DNA of 64,000 nt from Hathewaya proteolytica DSM 3090 (GTDB taxonomy: Bacteria; Bacillota; Clostridia; Clostridiales; Clostridiaceae), in assembly GCF_900142225.1 (NCBI RefSeq), contig NZ_FRAD01000004.1:124001-188000 (forward strand). Direction: 5' to 3'. Position numbers and translations under genes: made by a program. This document shows positions 46,661 through 56,744 of the stretch, in pieces. Every line of letters starts with the position of its first letter. Within the stretch, counting starts at the first letter, position 1. The notes beneath the pieces are model-generated. The model was not told where the DNA came from. It ran no database searches and saw nothing but the letters and a program-made list of their open reading frames with translations.

Positions 46661-47773
46661 ATGAAGATAATTCATTGTGCGGATCTGCATCTTGATTCAA
46701 AAATGGAAACTAATTTGAATGTAGAAAAGGCAAGGGAAAGGCGTATTGAGTTATTAAATACTTTTAAAAGAATGGTAGAATATGCAAAGAAAAATTCTGT
46801 GAGAGCAATAATAATTGCTGGGGATTTATTCGATAAAAAAAATATAACATTAAGTGCGAAAAATATGGTCATTGATCAAATAAGGGAAAATTCGCAAGTT
46901 GACTTTTATTATCTAACAGGAAATCATGAAATGAATGGTTTTATATCGAATATTTCTGAAATACCAAATAACCTTAAGTTATTCGAAAAAGAATGGAAAA
47001 GCTATAATTTGACAGAAAATAATAAGAGGCCCATAGTCATTACTGGTGTGGAATTAAGTGGAGATAATGAAAGTGATATATATAGTACATTGGAGCTAGA
47101 TTATGAAGCCTTTAATGTGGTAGTTCTTCATGGTCAAATATCGGAGTATACAGCTAGAGAAGGTGGAGAAATAATAGATTTATCTAGATTAAAAAATAAG
47201 AATATTGATTATTTAGCCCTAGGGCATGTTCATGAATACCAAGAGGGGGAATTGCCACCAAGGGGTGAGTACTGTTATGCGGGATGCCTTGAGGGAAGAG
47301 GCTTCGATGAATGTGGAGAGCATGGTTTTGTAGAGCTAGATATTGATGAAGTAACCCATATTTACAAAAAAAAGTTTGTATCTTTTGCCTATAGAAATTT
47401 GTATTGTATTTTTGTAGATGTGACGGGTTGTAACACCACTTCTGATATGGAAAGATGTATAAATAAAGAGCTAGAAATGAGCTGCTGCCAACCACGGGAT
47501 TTAGTAAAAATAGTTCTTGAAGGCAAAGTGGATGTAGAATGTGAAAAAGACATAGAAGCACTAGTTCAGTTATTCTCTAGTAGTTTTTATAAAATAAAAA
47601 TATATGACCATACAAAATTAGCAATCAATTATCAAAATTACTTATTAGATGCCAGCTTAAAAGGTGAATTTGTACGTGCAGTGCAAAACGAAACATCACT
47701 TGATGAACAGGAGAGGGCTGAAATTATTAGATGTGGTATTCAAGCCCTAGAAGGGGAGGAAATTGAGATATGA
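46661..47773 (+). CDS. metallophosphoesterase of the SbcD/YhaO DNA-repair family
   Basis: 370 residues. Calcineurin-like metal motifs are IIHCADLHLDS (D-x-H), IIAGDLFDKKN (GDxxD), YYLTGNHEMN (GNHE) and ALGHVHEYQ (GHxH). It is the nuclease partner of the SMC-like ATPase next door; stop and start overlap. YhaO-YhaN pairs resemble Mre11-Rad50 and process DNA ends; the exact job here is inferred. Confidence 0.88.
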   Translation: MKIIHCADLHLDSKMETNLNVEKARERRIELLNTFKRMVEYAKKNSVRAIIIAGDLFDKKNITLSAKNMVIDQIRENSQVDFYYLTGNHEMNGFISNISEIPNNLKLFEKEWKSYNLTENNKRPIVITGVELSGDNESDIYSTLELDYEAFNVVVLHGQISEYTAREGGEIIDLSRLKNKNIDYLALGHVHEYQEGELPPRGEYCYAGCLEGRGFDECGEHGFVELDIDEVTHIYKKKFVSFAYRNLYCIFVDVTGCNTTSDMERCINKELEMSCCQPRDLVKIVLEGKVDVECEKDIEALVQLFSSSFYKIKIYDHTKLAINYQNYLLDASLKGEFVRAVQNETSLDEQERAEIIRCGIQALEGEEIEI

Positions 47774-50403
47774 GGTTAATAAGCTGTCATATAGAAAACT
47801 TTGGTAAGTTACATGATATTACATATAATTTTAATGAACACCTTAATATAATTTTAAAGGATAATGGTTGGGGAAAAAGTACTTTCGTTACCTTTATAAA
47901 AGTAATGCTCTTTGGGTTTGAAAATGAGTCTAAAAGAAAGGTAATTGAAAGGGAGCGAGGGAAGTTTGCTCCTTGGAATGGCAAGGTATACGGTGGACAG
48001 CTCGTCTTTGAGAGTAATGGAAGACAATATCGTATAGAGAGGACATTCGGAAGTAAAGAAAAGGAGGATTCTTTTGCCTTATACGATAACGTGACTAATT
48101 TGTTAACTAATGATTTTAAAATGGGAAATGGCAATATAGGAGAAGAGCTTTTCAACATAAACAGAGAGTCTTTTGGAAACACTGTTTTTATTGCCCAACT
48201 AAATTGCAAAACATCAGTTACTGATGATATTTATGCGAAAATAGGAAATGTGTCTAGTGATATATCTGATATGAGTCAATATGAAATAGTCCAATCAAAG
48301 TTAAAAAAAGAATTGGATAGGTTAACACCTCATAGGAAATCAGGCGAATTATATAAACTGAATGATGAAATTAATAAATTAAATGCTGAAATTAAGAATA
48401 AGGACGTTCAAAAAAATGCACTTCACAACTTGCAGAATCAATTAGAAAAGCTTAATTCTAGAAAAGAGGAACTTCAAAAGGACGACAATAATATTCAAGA
48501 TGAAATAAGAAAGTTGAGTTCTATAAAGGATAGTAAGGTACTTTTACAAAAATATAATGAATTGAAATCAGTAAAGCTCCAGGCTATGTATAGACTAAAG
48601 GAAGAGCAAAATTTATTCCCTGTGAGGATACCACAAATGGATGAAGTGGATCAGTATATAAAGTATCAAACTTCTGCCATGGTATATAAGGAAAATGCAG
48701 CAAATTATTCTTTAGATGAGACACAAAAAAGTAGGCTCATAGAACTGAATAAAAAGTTTTCAAAAGGTATACCTAATGAGGAAGTGATGGATGATTTAGA
48801 GAAAAAAATAGAAACTCTGCAGGTATATGAAAAACAAATAAATGAAAACACACTTTCTCAGAATGAAATGAAAGAACTAAACTATTTATCACAGGTTTTC
48901 AAAAATGGCTTGCCAGATGCTCAGTACCTAGACAGTCTCATTGAAAAATGGGAGGAGAGAAAAAATAGAAAAAACAATATTAATGCTAAGAGTAATCTTT
49001 TGCAAACAGTCAAAAGTGTTAATGAGGCGCCAAAGAGAAGCATTAGCAAAATAGTAAAAATAATAAAAGTGATCTTAGCTATTTTTATTATTTTTATTGG
49101 AGTTATAGGATGTTTTAGTGTTTTACCATTGGGCATAATATTTATAGCTATAGGTGTTGCTCTTTTATTGAAAAAGAAACCATCATTAAGTAAAAAAAAG
49201 GAAGAATTATGTCAATGTGAAGATTACGAGGAAGAAATCGCAAAGGATACGGAATTTGTTCAATATGTTGATAAAGAAATAAGCGAGTTTATGAACAACT
49301 TTCAAGGTGATGTAAGTGAACAGAAGGTTTCTGAAAGCTTATATTTATTAAAAAATCAAGTGGAAAAATACAATAAGTTGATGTTTATGTATCAGGAGTG
49401 CAATAAAGCAGAAGATATACAGACATATGATAATTTGAAATCTAAAATTATGCAAGTGCTAGAAATGTACTGTGAAGATGTAACTCAGTGTGATTATTTA
49501 AAAGTTTTTATGGATTTGAAAAATCTTGTGTCTGAATATAAAAATCTTGTTTTGAGAGCACAAAAAAATCAGGAGCAACTAAATAAGTATTTTGCTATGA
49601 GTGCAGAGGTTAAAAATTTTCTAAATTCTTTAGGGATTACAGAAAATGATGACGCTGGTAATGTATTAAGAGCTATTGGAGATAGATTAAATAAAATTGA
49701 GTTTTTGAATAAGGACATGGAAGAGAAGACTGAGGCTATAAATGATTTTGAAAAGCACAATAATATATCCTTACTGCTACATAATGATACTTTGCCATCG
49801 GTGGAAAAGACATCGGAAGAACTTGTAGATTTGTCACAAAGTATGAAGAAAAAAATAGATGATGTAAAAGATGAAATCTTAGGAAATAGACAGAGTCAGA
49901 ATGCTGTCATGACGGAACTTGATAGAATTGATGAATGTGAAGAAAATCTCATAAAAACTAAAGAAAACTATGAAGAATTGCACCATAGATATGATATATT
50001 AGGGAAAACTAGAGACTATTTAGAAAAGGCTAAAATTAATTTTTCGTCTAAATACATGGATCCTGTGAAGCAGTCATTTGATAAATATTATGGTATGATT
50101 GCGAAAAATGATGATAAAAAATATCAGCTTGATGCGAATTTGAATATGTCATTGACTGAATGTGGTGGACAAAGAGAAATTGAACTGTTAAGTGAAGGAT
50201 ATCAGGATTTGGTTGGCATATGTAGAAGGATGGCTATGATTGATGCTATGTACGAAAAGGAAAAGCCTTTTATTTTACTGGATGATCCTTTTGTCAATTT
50301 CGACTCCAAGAAAATGGAGGGTGCATTAAAATTCATGGATGAGATATCAAAAGAATACCAAGTAATATATATGACATGCCATGAAAGTAGGAAAATTGAT
50401 TAG
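47770..50403 (+). CDS. SbcC/YhaN-like AAA ATPase
   Basis: 877 residues, Rad50-like layout: N-terminal FGKLHDITYNFNEHLNI with Walker A DNGWGKST, two coiled-coil stretches, a central hydrophobic hairpin (about 432-475, two membrane-type helices, as in YhaN), and a C-terminal ATPase half with LSEGYQDLVGI (signature-like) and FILLDDPFVNFD (Walker B). The hydrophobic centre suggests membrane association. Confidence 0.88.
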   Translation: MRLISCHIENFGKLHDITYNFNEHLNIILKDNGWGKSTFVTFIKVMLFGFENESKRKVIERERGKFAPWNGKVYGGQLVFESNGRQYRIERTFGSKEKEDSFALYDNVTNLLTNDFKMGNGNIGEELFNINRESFGNTVFIAQLNCKTSVTDDIYAKIGNVSSDISDMSQYEIVQSKLKKELDRLTPHRKSGELYKLNDEINKLNAEIKNKDVQKNALHNLQNQLEKLNSRKEELQKDDNNIQDEIRKLSSIKDSKVLLQKYNELKSVKLQAMYRLKEEQNLFPVRIPQMDEVDQYIKYQTSAMVYKENAANYSLDETQKSRLIELNKKFSKGIPNEEVMDDLEKKIETLQVYEKQINENTLSQNEMKELNYLSQVFKNGLPDAQYLDSLIEKWEERKNRKNNINAKSNLLQTVKSVNEAPKRSISKIVKIIKVILAIFIIFIGVIGCFSVLPLGIIFIAIGVALLLKKKPSLSKKKEELCQCEDYEEEIAKDTEFVQYVDKEISEFMNNFQGDVSEQKVSESLYLLKNQVEKYNKLMFMYQECNKAEDIQTYDNLKSKIMQVLEMYCEDVTQCDYLKVFMDLKNLVSEYKNLVLRAQKNQEQLNKYFAMSAEVKNFLNSLGITENDDAGNVLRAIGDRLNKIEFLNKDMEEKTEAINDFEKHNNISLLLHNDTLPSVEKTSEELVDLSQSMKKKIDDVKDEILGNRQSQNAVMTELDRIDECEENLIKTKENYEELHHRYDILGKTRDYLEKAKINFSSKYMDPVKQSFDKYYGMIAKNDDKKYQLDANLNMSLTECGGQREIELLSEGYQDLVGICRRMAMIDAMYEKEKPFILLDDPFVNFDSKKMEGALKFMDEISKEYQVIYMTCHESRKID

Positions 50404-50444
50404 CTGTATATGAAGATTTAATATATAAGGAGAAGGAATATTAT

Positions 50445-51032
50445 ATGTCAACTACCATAAGTTATTACGATGAGAATGCAGAAAAATTTACAAACAGCAC
50501 TGTTCTAGTGGATATATCTGATATACAAAACCGTTTTGTATCAAAACTTCATAAGGGAGCTTTTATTTTAGACTTTGGTTGTGGATCCGGGCGTGATGCC
50601 AAGTTTTTTTTAGAGCAAGGGTACTATGTTGTCGCTACTGACGGTTCCAAGGAGTTGTGCAGGCTGGCCAGTGATTACGCTGGAATAGATGTAAAACACA
50701 TGTTATTTCAAGAATTAAGTGATATAGAAGCTTATGATGGTATATGGGCATGCTCTTCAATTTTGCATTTGCCTACAGATGAATTGAAGGTTGTACTTGA
50801 AAAAATGGCTAATGCTCTAAAAGATAATGGGCTCATTTATACTTCCTTTAAATATGGAGTTTATGAAGGTGAGAGAAATGGACGGCACTTTACGGATATG
50901 ACGGAAGCTAAGTTTCAAAAGTTGCTTTATGGTATAGAGTCCATTATTATAGAAGAGTATTGGATAACCTCGGATGCAAGGCCGGGAAGGGGAGAAGAGA
51001 AGTGGTTGAACTTATTACTTCGAAAGAGATAG
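50445..51032 (+). CDS. class I SAM-dependent methyltransferase
   Basis: 195 residues. Motif I is ILDFGCGSGRDAKFF (about 39-53), followed by VATDGSKELC and WACSSILHLP. This is a TehB/Methyltransf_11-type small-molecule enzyme. AAGGAGAAGG precedes the ATG. Its last ten codons overlap the next gene in another frame. Confidence 0.85.
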   Translation: MSTTISYYDENAEKFTNSTVLVDISDIQNRFVSKLHKGAFILDFGCGSGRDAKFFLEQGYYVVATDGSKELCRLASDYAGIDVKHMLFQELSDIEAYDGIWACSSILHLPTDELKVVLEKMANALKDNGLIYTSFKYGVYEGERNGRHFTDMTEAKFQKLLYGIESIIIEEYWITSDARPGRGEEKWLNLLLRKR

Positions 51033-53512
51033 AAAGAGAAATAGAGTGTAAAATTATAGAGGCAGAATCCACTGATGTGATGACAGGCGGTGATGATTGC
51101 AATAGATACTTGTATTATCAATTAAAAGCCAGTATTCAAAAAGCAAAGAAAATTGATATAATAGTATCATTTTTGATGGAGTCAGGGGTTAGAATGATAT
51201 TGAATGACTTAAAGTCTGCATTACATAGAGGTGTGAAAATACGACTGCTCACTGGGAACTATCTTGGAATCACACAGCCTTCAGCTCTATATTTAATCAA
51301 AAAAGAGCTGGCTGATTCCATTGATTTGAGGTTTTACAATGATAGGGGTCGTTCCTTTCATCCCAAATCTTATATTTTTCATTATGACAATAGCAGCGAT
51401 ATTTATATAGGCTCTTCGAATTTGTCTAGAAGTGCACTTACATCGGGAATTGAGTGGAATTACAGATTTAACAACTTATTGGACGAGAAAAATTTTCAGC
51501 AGTTTTATGACACCTTTGAAGATCTATTTTACCATCATTCAATTATAATAGATGATGCAGAATTAAAAAGATACTCAAAAAATTGGCATAAGCCAGCGGT
51601 ATCAAAGGATTTGGACAGATATGAGAAAAATGAAAAGGAAGAAGATTTAGACGCTAAGGTTCAGCTTATATTCCAACCAAGAGGGGCACAAATCGAAGCC
51701 TTATACGCCTTAGAGGATAGCAGAAAAGAGGGTGCTACTAAGGGATTAGTACAAGCAGCTACTGGGGTAGGAAAGACTTATCTAGCTGCCTTTGATTCAG
51801 CAAAGTACAATAGAGTTCTTTTTGTGGCACATAGGGAGGAGATATTAAACCAAGCCGCTTTACCTTTTAAAAATGTTAGGCATTCTGAAGATTATGGATT
51901 TTTTTATGGTAAGCAGAAGGATACAGATAAATCCGTAATTTTTGCTTCTGTTGCCACTTTGGGACGAGCTGAGTATCTACAAGAGAAATATTTTGCACCT
52001 GATTATTTTGAATATATTGTTATTGACGAGTTTCACCATGCTGTTAATGAGCAGTACCAGAGAATTGTGCGGTATTTTAAACCTAAATTTTTGTTGGGAC
52101 TAACTGCCACGCCAGAGAGAATGGATGGCAGAAATATATATGAGATATGTGATTACAATGTTCCTTATGAGCTATCCTTGAAAGAAGCCATTAACAAGGG
52201 GATGTTAGTTCCTTTTCATTACTATGGAATTTATGATGAGACAGATTATTCTAAATTGCATGTGGTGAGAGGACATTATGACGAAAAAGAACTGAACGAA
52301 ACATACATTGGCAATGTGAAGCGCTATGATTTAATATATAAATACTATATGAAGTATAATTCTAGTAGTGCACTGGGGTTTTGTTGTTCCAGATTGCATG
52401 CTGAGGAAATGGCTAAGGAATTTTGTCGCCGTGGGATTCCCTCAGTTGCAGTGTATAGCGATGCCAAAGGTGGCTTTTCAGAAAATCGTGAGGAAGCTAT
52501 AGATAAATTAAAAAATGGAGAAATCAGGGTTATTTTTTCAGTGGACATGTTTAATGAGGGCTTAGACATTCCCAATGTGGATATGGTACTATTTCTTCGT
52601 CCTACAGAATCCCCCATTGTGTTTATGCAACAGCTAGGAAGAGGGCTGCGTAAGAGCAAAGGAAAGACCTATTTAAATGTTCTAGATTTCATTGGCAATT
52701 ACGAGAAAGCTGGCAAGACGCCATGGCTACTTAGTGGCATTGCTGGCAATTCCAATCCTATAAACCACGGGGCAGATTTGGTTCATAAACTTAATTATCC
52801 AGATGATTGTATTGTTGATTTTGATATGCGGCTTGTGGACTTATTTGAGGAATTAGAAAAAAGAGGAATAACTATTAAAGAAAAGATAAAGAATCAATAT
52901 TATGATGTAAAATCATTGCTTGAGGGAAAAGTTCCCACTAGAATGGAATTGTTCACCTATATGGAAGATGAGGTGTACGAGCTTTGCATGAAGAATTCCA
53001 AGGAAAATCCTTTTAGAAGATATATGGATTACCTTTATGATCTGAAAGAGTTATCCAAGGAGGAACTTGAAATTTACAATAGCCTTGGACGAGAGTTTCT
53101 AAACGTGCTGGAAACCACGGATATGCAAAAGGTGTACAAGATGCCCATTCTTTATAGCTTTTACAATAATGGAAACATACGCATGGAAGTTACGGAGAAG
53201 GCTGTGCTAAAGCATTGGAAAGCTTTCTTTGGAACAGGTACCAATTGGAAAGACCTTGGTGCTAGTATTTCTTATGAGGATTATCTTAATATTTCGGATA
53301 GACAACATTTAAGTAATGCTAAGAAAAATCCCATTAAATTTTTAAAAGCTTCAGGGAAAGGGTTTTTTGTGGAGAAAGAAGGATATGCAATTGCCTTGCG
53401 AAAGGAATTAAGTGAGTTTGTTGGAAATGATGTATTGAAAGCTCAAATGAAGGATATTATTGAGTATCGAACTATGGAATATTATCGTAGAAGATATAAA
53501 CAGAAAAGTTAA
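51002..53512 (+). CDS. DEAD/DEAH helicase with PLD nuclease-like and DUF3427 domains
   Basis: 836 residues from GTG 51002 (GGGGAGA before it); the frame is open further upstream inside the methyltransferase gene, so the start is uncertain. Order: a PLD-like domain with FHPKSYIF and GSSNLSRSA (HxK and partner residues, about 115-145), helicase ATPase with AATGVGKTYLAA and DEFHH, TATPERMDG, helicase C with QQLGRGLRKSKGK, then the C-terminal DUF3427. Such fusions are found in restriction or DNA-repair roles. Terminator follows at once. Confidence 0.88.
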   Translation: MVELITSKEIEREIECKIIEAESTDVMTGGDDCNRYLYYQLKASIQKAKKIDIIVSFLMESGVRMILNDLKSALHRGVKIRLLTGNYLGITQPSALYLIKKELADSIDLRFYNDRGRSFHPKSYIFHYDNSSDIYIGSSNLSRSALTSGIEWNYRFNNLLDEKNFQQFYDTFEDLFYHHSIIIDDAELKRYSKNWHKPAVSKDLDRYEKNEKEEDLDAKVQLIFQPRGAQIEALYALEDSRKEGATKGLVQAATGVGKTYLAAFDSAKYNRVLFVAHREEILNQAALPFKNVRHSEDYGFFYGKQKDTDKSVIFASVATLGRAEYLQEKYFAPDYFEYIVIDEFHHAVNEQYQRIVRYFKPKFLLGLTATPERMDGRNIYEICDYNVPYELSLKEAINKGMLVPFHYYGIYDETDYSKLHVVRGHYDEKELNETYIGNVKRYDLIYKYYMKYNSSSALGFCCSRLHAEEMAKEFCRRGIPSVAVYSDAKGGFSENREEAIDKLKNGEIRVIFSVDMFNEGLDIPNVDMVLFLRPTESPIVFMQQLGRGLRKSKGKTYLNVLDFIGNYEKAGKTPWLLSGIAGNSNPINHGADLVHKLNYPDDCIVDFDMRLVDLFEELEKRGITIKEKIKNQYYDVKSLLEGKVPTRMELFTYMEDEVYELCMKNSKENPFRRYMDYLYDLKELSKEELEIYNSLGREFLNVLETTDMQKVYKMPILYSFYNNGNIRMEVTEKAVLKHWKAFFGTGTNWKDLGASISYEDYLNISDRQHLSNAKKNPIKFLKASGKGFFVEKEGYAIALRKELSEFVGNDVLKAQMKDIIEYRTMEYYRRRYKQKS

Positions 53513-53540
53513 GGCCCAACTTTATTGTTGAGCCTTGTTT
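53511..53540. terminator. terminator between convergent genes
   Basis: AAGGCCCAAC / GTTGAGCCTT with one mismatch, six-base loop. Confidence 0.7.
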
Positions 53541-53552
53541 GAGTTAGGGTGG

Positions 53553-54632
53553 TTATATTTTATCTTCTTCAATACTTTGCTTTAATTCTTGTATAGCCCT
53601 TTGAACTTCGGGATTTTCCTGGAATTCATCCATGGACTTATCTTCTGATAGACCACGTAGCAACATTTTTCTTAGAAGCATTGAAATTCTTGGTTGCTCA
53701 TCTTTTATTTTTATAGCAGGAGAAAATAAAACTGGGTTTGGCATTAAAAGAGGTTTATTGGCATCCTTCATCATTTTTAGAAGACTTTCTTTTTGTTTAT
53801 CTGAATCACCTAGGCGTTCATAAGCTTCCACAAAGAAACCCTCACTAAGACCACCGCCAATACCAAATATATCCTCTATTTGTCGGTAAATCTTGCATAT
53901 TTCCATCATTTTTTCGTTGTCGGGCAGTATTTCTTTATTCATCATAGAAACTAAACATAATTGTGTTTGTCGTACTAAGGTATATAATTTTTTTTGAGTT
54001 GATTCCAAGGCTTTTTCGGGTTCACCACGTTTTAGATAAATTTGTGACCATAGCATAGTAGTGTCTATATTGTGATCTGGCAATTCTTTTAATAGCGGTT
54101 CAGCTTTTGCAATATCATCCTTTGCTATGGCAAGGGAAGCTAGTCCAGATACAGCATACTGCCAATAGGGAGAATTTCCTGCAAGGTGGACATAATTCAA
54201 AAGTACTTCTTTTTCCCTTTCCCACTGTGTTAGTTTTTCTTCAGATTCTTTTGGAAAAAACATATTGAAAGCACAGAGTGCATTATGTGCATTGTACTTC
54301 AATTCTATGCTTGATGGATAAGTATGAAGCAATTTTTGTAGTAAATCCTCAGCACTTTTCAAATCTCCATTAGTAGCATAATCCATGATTTCTTTCATAT
54401 AAGCTGCAATTTGCTCAGAGGTCAATGTTTCTTCAAAATGAAGTAATGTATCTACATTTGTATCAAGTGCCCTAGCTAGTGGGCATAACAAAGCTATATC
54501 AGGGTAGGATGAGTCAGTCTCCCATTTGCTCACTGCTGGCGGTGAAACACCTACTGAATTTGCCAGTTGTTCTTGAGTCATGCCTTTTGCCTTTCTAAGA
54601 TTTGCGATACGGTCACCTAATTTCATTTCCAT
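53553..54632 (-). CDS. XRE-family transcriptional regulator with TPR-like C terminus
   Basis: 359 residues from ATG 54632; AAAGGGGTG lies nine bases before it, inside the longer frame that starts at 54653. The Cro-type HTH (about 3-60) has RKAKGMTQEQLANSVGVSPP and AVSKWETDSSYPD. About 290 residues of helical repeats follow, as in peptide-sensing or stress regulators. Target and ligand unknown. Confidence 0.85.
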   Translation of the reverse strand: MEMKLGDRIANLRKAKGMTQEQLANSVGVSPPAVSKWETDSSYPDIALLCPLARALDTNVDTLLHFEETLTSEQIAAYMKEIMDYATNGDLKSAEDLLQKLLHTYPSSIELKYNAHNALCAFNMFFPKESEEKLTQWEREKEVLLNYVHLAGNSPYWQYAVSGLASLAIAKDDIAKAEPLLKELPDHNIDTTMLWSQIYLKRGEPEKALESTQKKLYTLVRQTQLCLVSMMNKEILPDNEKMMEICKIYRQIEDIFGIGGGLSEGFFVEAYERLGDSDKQKESLLKMMKDANKPLLMPNPVLFSPAIKIKDEQPRISMLLRKMLLRGLSEDKSMDEFQENPEVQRAIQELKQSIEEDKI

Positions 54633-54865
54633 ATTAAAAACACCCCTTTTCATTATTTAATATATTATAAGTATAAATCCTGTTTATCATCAGCACAATG
54701 GAGGCGTAGTTAACTAATAAAAAGAAAAGAATAACTGTGGGTTAAGTTGGAAGGTGAATTGTTGGATAAAGAAGAATATATAAGTGTAGAAAATATTATT
54801 AGACTTTTGGGGTGTTTAAGAGACTAAGTTATATAAGAACAAATAGAAAAAGGTAAAGGGGGTAA

Positions 54866-55423
54866 ATGATTATGGATAACGGTGCAAGTAGCTACCACCG
54901 TTTTTTAATGGGAGATGAAGAAGGGTTTCGGGAAATAATCGAGATGTATAGTGTGAAACTTGTATATTTTATAAAAGGGTTTGTCATGAATATGGATGTG
55001 GCTGAGGAAATTATGGAGGACACTTTTTGCGATCTTATTGTATACAAGGGGAGGTATAAAGGACAGTCTTCCTTTAAAACTTACCTATTTTCCATAGCCA
55101 GAAATAAGGCATATGATTATATGAAGCATAGAAATCGTGAAAACTATAGTATAGATAAGGCATATGAGTTAACTGGTGATAAGAGGATGGAGAATAGCAT
55201 AATTAAAGATGAAAATGATAGACATGTATATACTGCCATGTGCAATCTTAAGTCTGAATACAAGGTTTTATTATATCTTCTGTATTTTGAACAATTAACT
55301 TACGATGAAGCGGGGAAAATACTGAAGAAGACTAATAAACAGATTAAAAATTTAGCATATTCGGCCAGAAAATCTTTAAAGATGATTTTAGAAAAGGAGG
55401 GATTTGAATATGAAGAATACTGA
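54866..55423 (+). CDS. ECF-type RNA polymerase sigma factor
   Basis: 185 residues. Sigma region 2 shows EEIMEDTFCDLIV and FKTYLFSIARNKAYDYMKH; region 4 shows LLYLLYFEQLTYDEAGKI followed by a helix with QIKNLAYSARKSLK. Two starts are possible (54866 and 54872), both near AAAGGGGG. It overlaps the next gene by fourteen bases, the usual arrangement with a membrane partner that controls it. Confidence 0.87.
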   Translation: MIMDNGASSYHRFLMGDEEGFREIIEMYSVKLVYFIKGFVMNMDVAEEIMEDTFCDLIVYKGRYKGQSSFKTYLFSIARNKAYDYMKHRNRENYSIDKAYELTGDKRMENSIIKDENDRHVYTAMCNLKSEYKVLLYLLYFEQLTYDEAGKILKKTNKQIKNLAYSARKSLKMILEKEGFEYEEY

Positions 55424-56366
55424 TGAGTTAATAAATAGCATAAAAAGAAAGGCAAATGCTAAAATATTATTACGAAGGAAAAGAAAAAAAAGTCTTTTAT
55501 TTGGTTTGGGAATTTGTTGTGGCATCGCTGTTTTGATTGGTAACTATTGGGATAAATTTTTCCTAAAAGGAGATAGGAGATTTTATTTTCAGGATCCTAA
55601 TAAGAAATACACAGAAGCAAATTATGAAATGGGGATTCATATACCCAAAATAAGGCTTGAAAAAAGTAAAAATGGTATTAGTACTTGTATGATTGGACTT
55701 GTTGTATATAAGGATAACATATATACGCAAGCGCAGTATATAAATGGTGATAAATCGCTGAAAGAAAAGTATGTAGGCAATTATATTGGAAGAGCAAAAG
55801 GGAATATTGATGAATATTCGGGAAAAGATGAGTATTCAAAGGAACTTGCGTCTACAGTAATGGGAGACGTATATACGGTTAAAGGGTATGACGAGAATTT
55901 TAGGATTTGTACAGTCCAAGAGGAAAATGGGGTAGTTGGTGTACAGTTTTATGAAATGCTAAACGGTATAACTTTTAATCGTGGTGAAGATCTCTTCGGG
56001 GAAAATAGGTTGAACTTAAAAGAAAATTGGAAAGGCGTAAGCTTTGTAACTCATGATGATTGGGACAACAACAGTTATGAAGAATATGAATATGCATCTT
56101 TGGGTTGTACACAAGACGAAATAAATAAATTTCTTCAAAGGTTATACCAAGGTAAATTTCAATATTTATATAGTAATGGAGACACAGTTAGCATATATAA
56201 TTCTGAAAATAAACAATACCATTTGTTTTTCAATATGAAGGACGGTACTACAGTAGAGCTTAGGTTGTTTGAGAATGGGTATGTAGGTTACCAAAATCTT
56301 GGGTGGTATTTTATTAAAGTTGATGGAGAAGAATTTGATAAAATTATTCAAAGCTGTGTAAAATAG
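55410..56366 (+). CDS. membrane-anchored partner of the sigma factor (anti-sigma candidate)
   Basis: 318 residues from ATG 55410, nine bases after AAAGGAGG. A short basic cytoplasmic segment (KRKANAKILLRRKRKKS) precedes one membrane helix (LLFGLGICCGIAVLIG, about 29-44) and a large outer domain with no known motif. The size and operon position fit an anti-sigma or sensing protein; there is no zinc-binding ZAS motif, so function is inferred from position. Confidence 0.7.
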   Translation: MKNTDELINSIKRKANAKILLRRKRKKSLLFGLGICCGIAVLIGNYWDKFFLKGDRRFYFQDPNKKYTEANYEMGIHIPKIRLEKSKNGISTCMIGLVVYKDNIYTQAQYINGDKSLKEKYVGNYIGRAKGNIDEYSGKDEYSKELASTVMGDVYTVKGYDENFRICTVQEENGVVGVQFYEMLNGITFNRGEDLFGENRLNLKENWKGVSFVTHDDWDNNSYEEYEYASLGCTQDEINKFLQRLYQGKFQYLYSNGDTVSIYNSENKQYHLFFNMKDGTTVELRLFENGYVGYQNLGWYFIKVDGEEFDKIIQSCVK

Positions 56367-56369
56367 TCT

Positions 56370-56416
56370 AAGCAACACCTAATTAAAAAATATTTTAAAT
56401 AGGTGTTGCTTTTTTG
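56370..56416 (+). terminator. intrinsic terminator
   Basis: AAGCAACACCT / AGGTGTTGCTT with a T-run. Confidence 0.9.
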
Positions 56417-56432
56417 TATTCTCCAGCATATA

Positions 56433-56460
56433 ATCTATTTAAATAGAATTTTAAATAGAT
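56433..56460 (+). promoter_or_regulatory. probable SdpR operator
   Basis: ATCTATTTAAA, six bases, TTTAAATAGAT: a perfect 11-bp inverted repeat ending two bases before the ribosome site of the ArsR-type repressor gene, so autorepression is likely. Confidence 0.65.
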
Positions 56461-56474
56461 ATGGAGGTAAAAAA

Positions 56475-56744
56475 GTGGGTATAGCAGATACATTTAAAAC
56501 ATTATCGGACCCTATAAGACGTGAAGTACTCACCATGTTGAAATCTGGAAGGATGACAGCGGGAGAAATTGCTGAAAAGTTAAATATAACTCCAGCAGCA
56601 TTGTCATATCATTTAAAATTGCTTAAGAAAACAGATATGGTTATGGAGTATAAGTACAAAAATTTCATCTATTACGAGTTGAATACCACTGTATTTGATG
56701 AATTAATAATTTGGATGAAACAATTTGGAGGTGGAGAAGAATGA
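56475..56744 (+). CDS. sdpR: ArsR-type autorepressor, SdpR family
   Basis: 89 residues from GTG 56475, eight bases after GGAGG. The winged helix starts ADTFKTLSDPIRREVLTML and has the recognition helix ITPAALSYHLKLLKK. No metal-binding cysteines. In Bacillus SdpR represses sdpRI until the toxin is sensed by SdpI; the sdpI-like gene overlaps here (ATGA). Confidence 0.9.
   Translation: MGIADTFKTLSDPIRREVLTMLKSGRMTAGEIAEKLNITPAALSYHLKLLKKTDMVMEYKYKNFIYYELNTTVFDELIIWMKQFGGGEE

Noticed and set aside
54660..54860. Short ORF before the sigma factor (about 54762-54827)
   Set aside because: Twenty-one codons with a mediocre ribosome site and no match; too little to call a gene.
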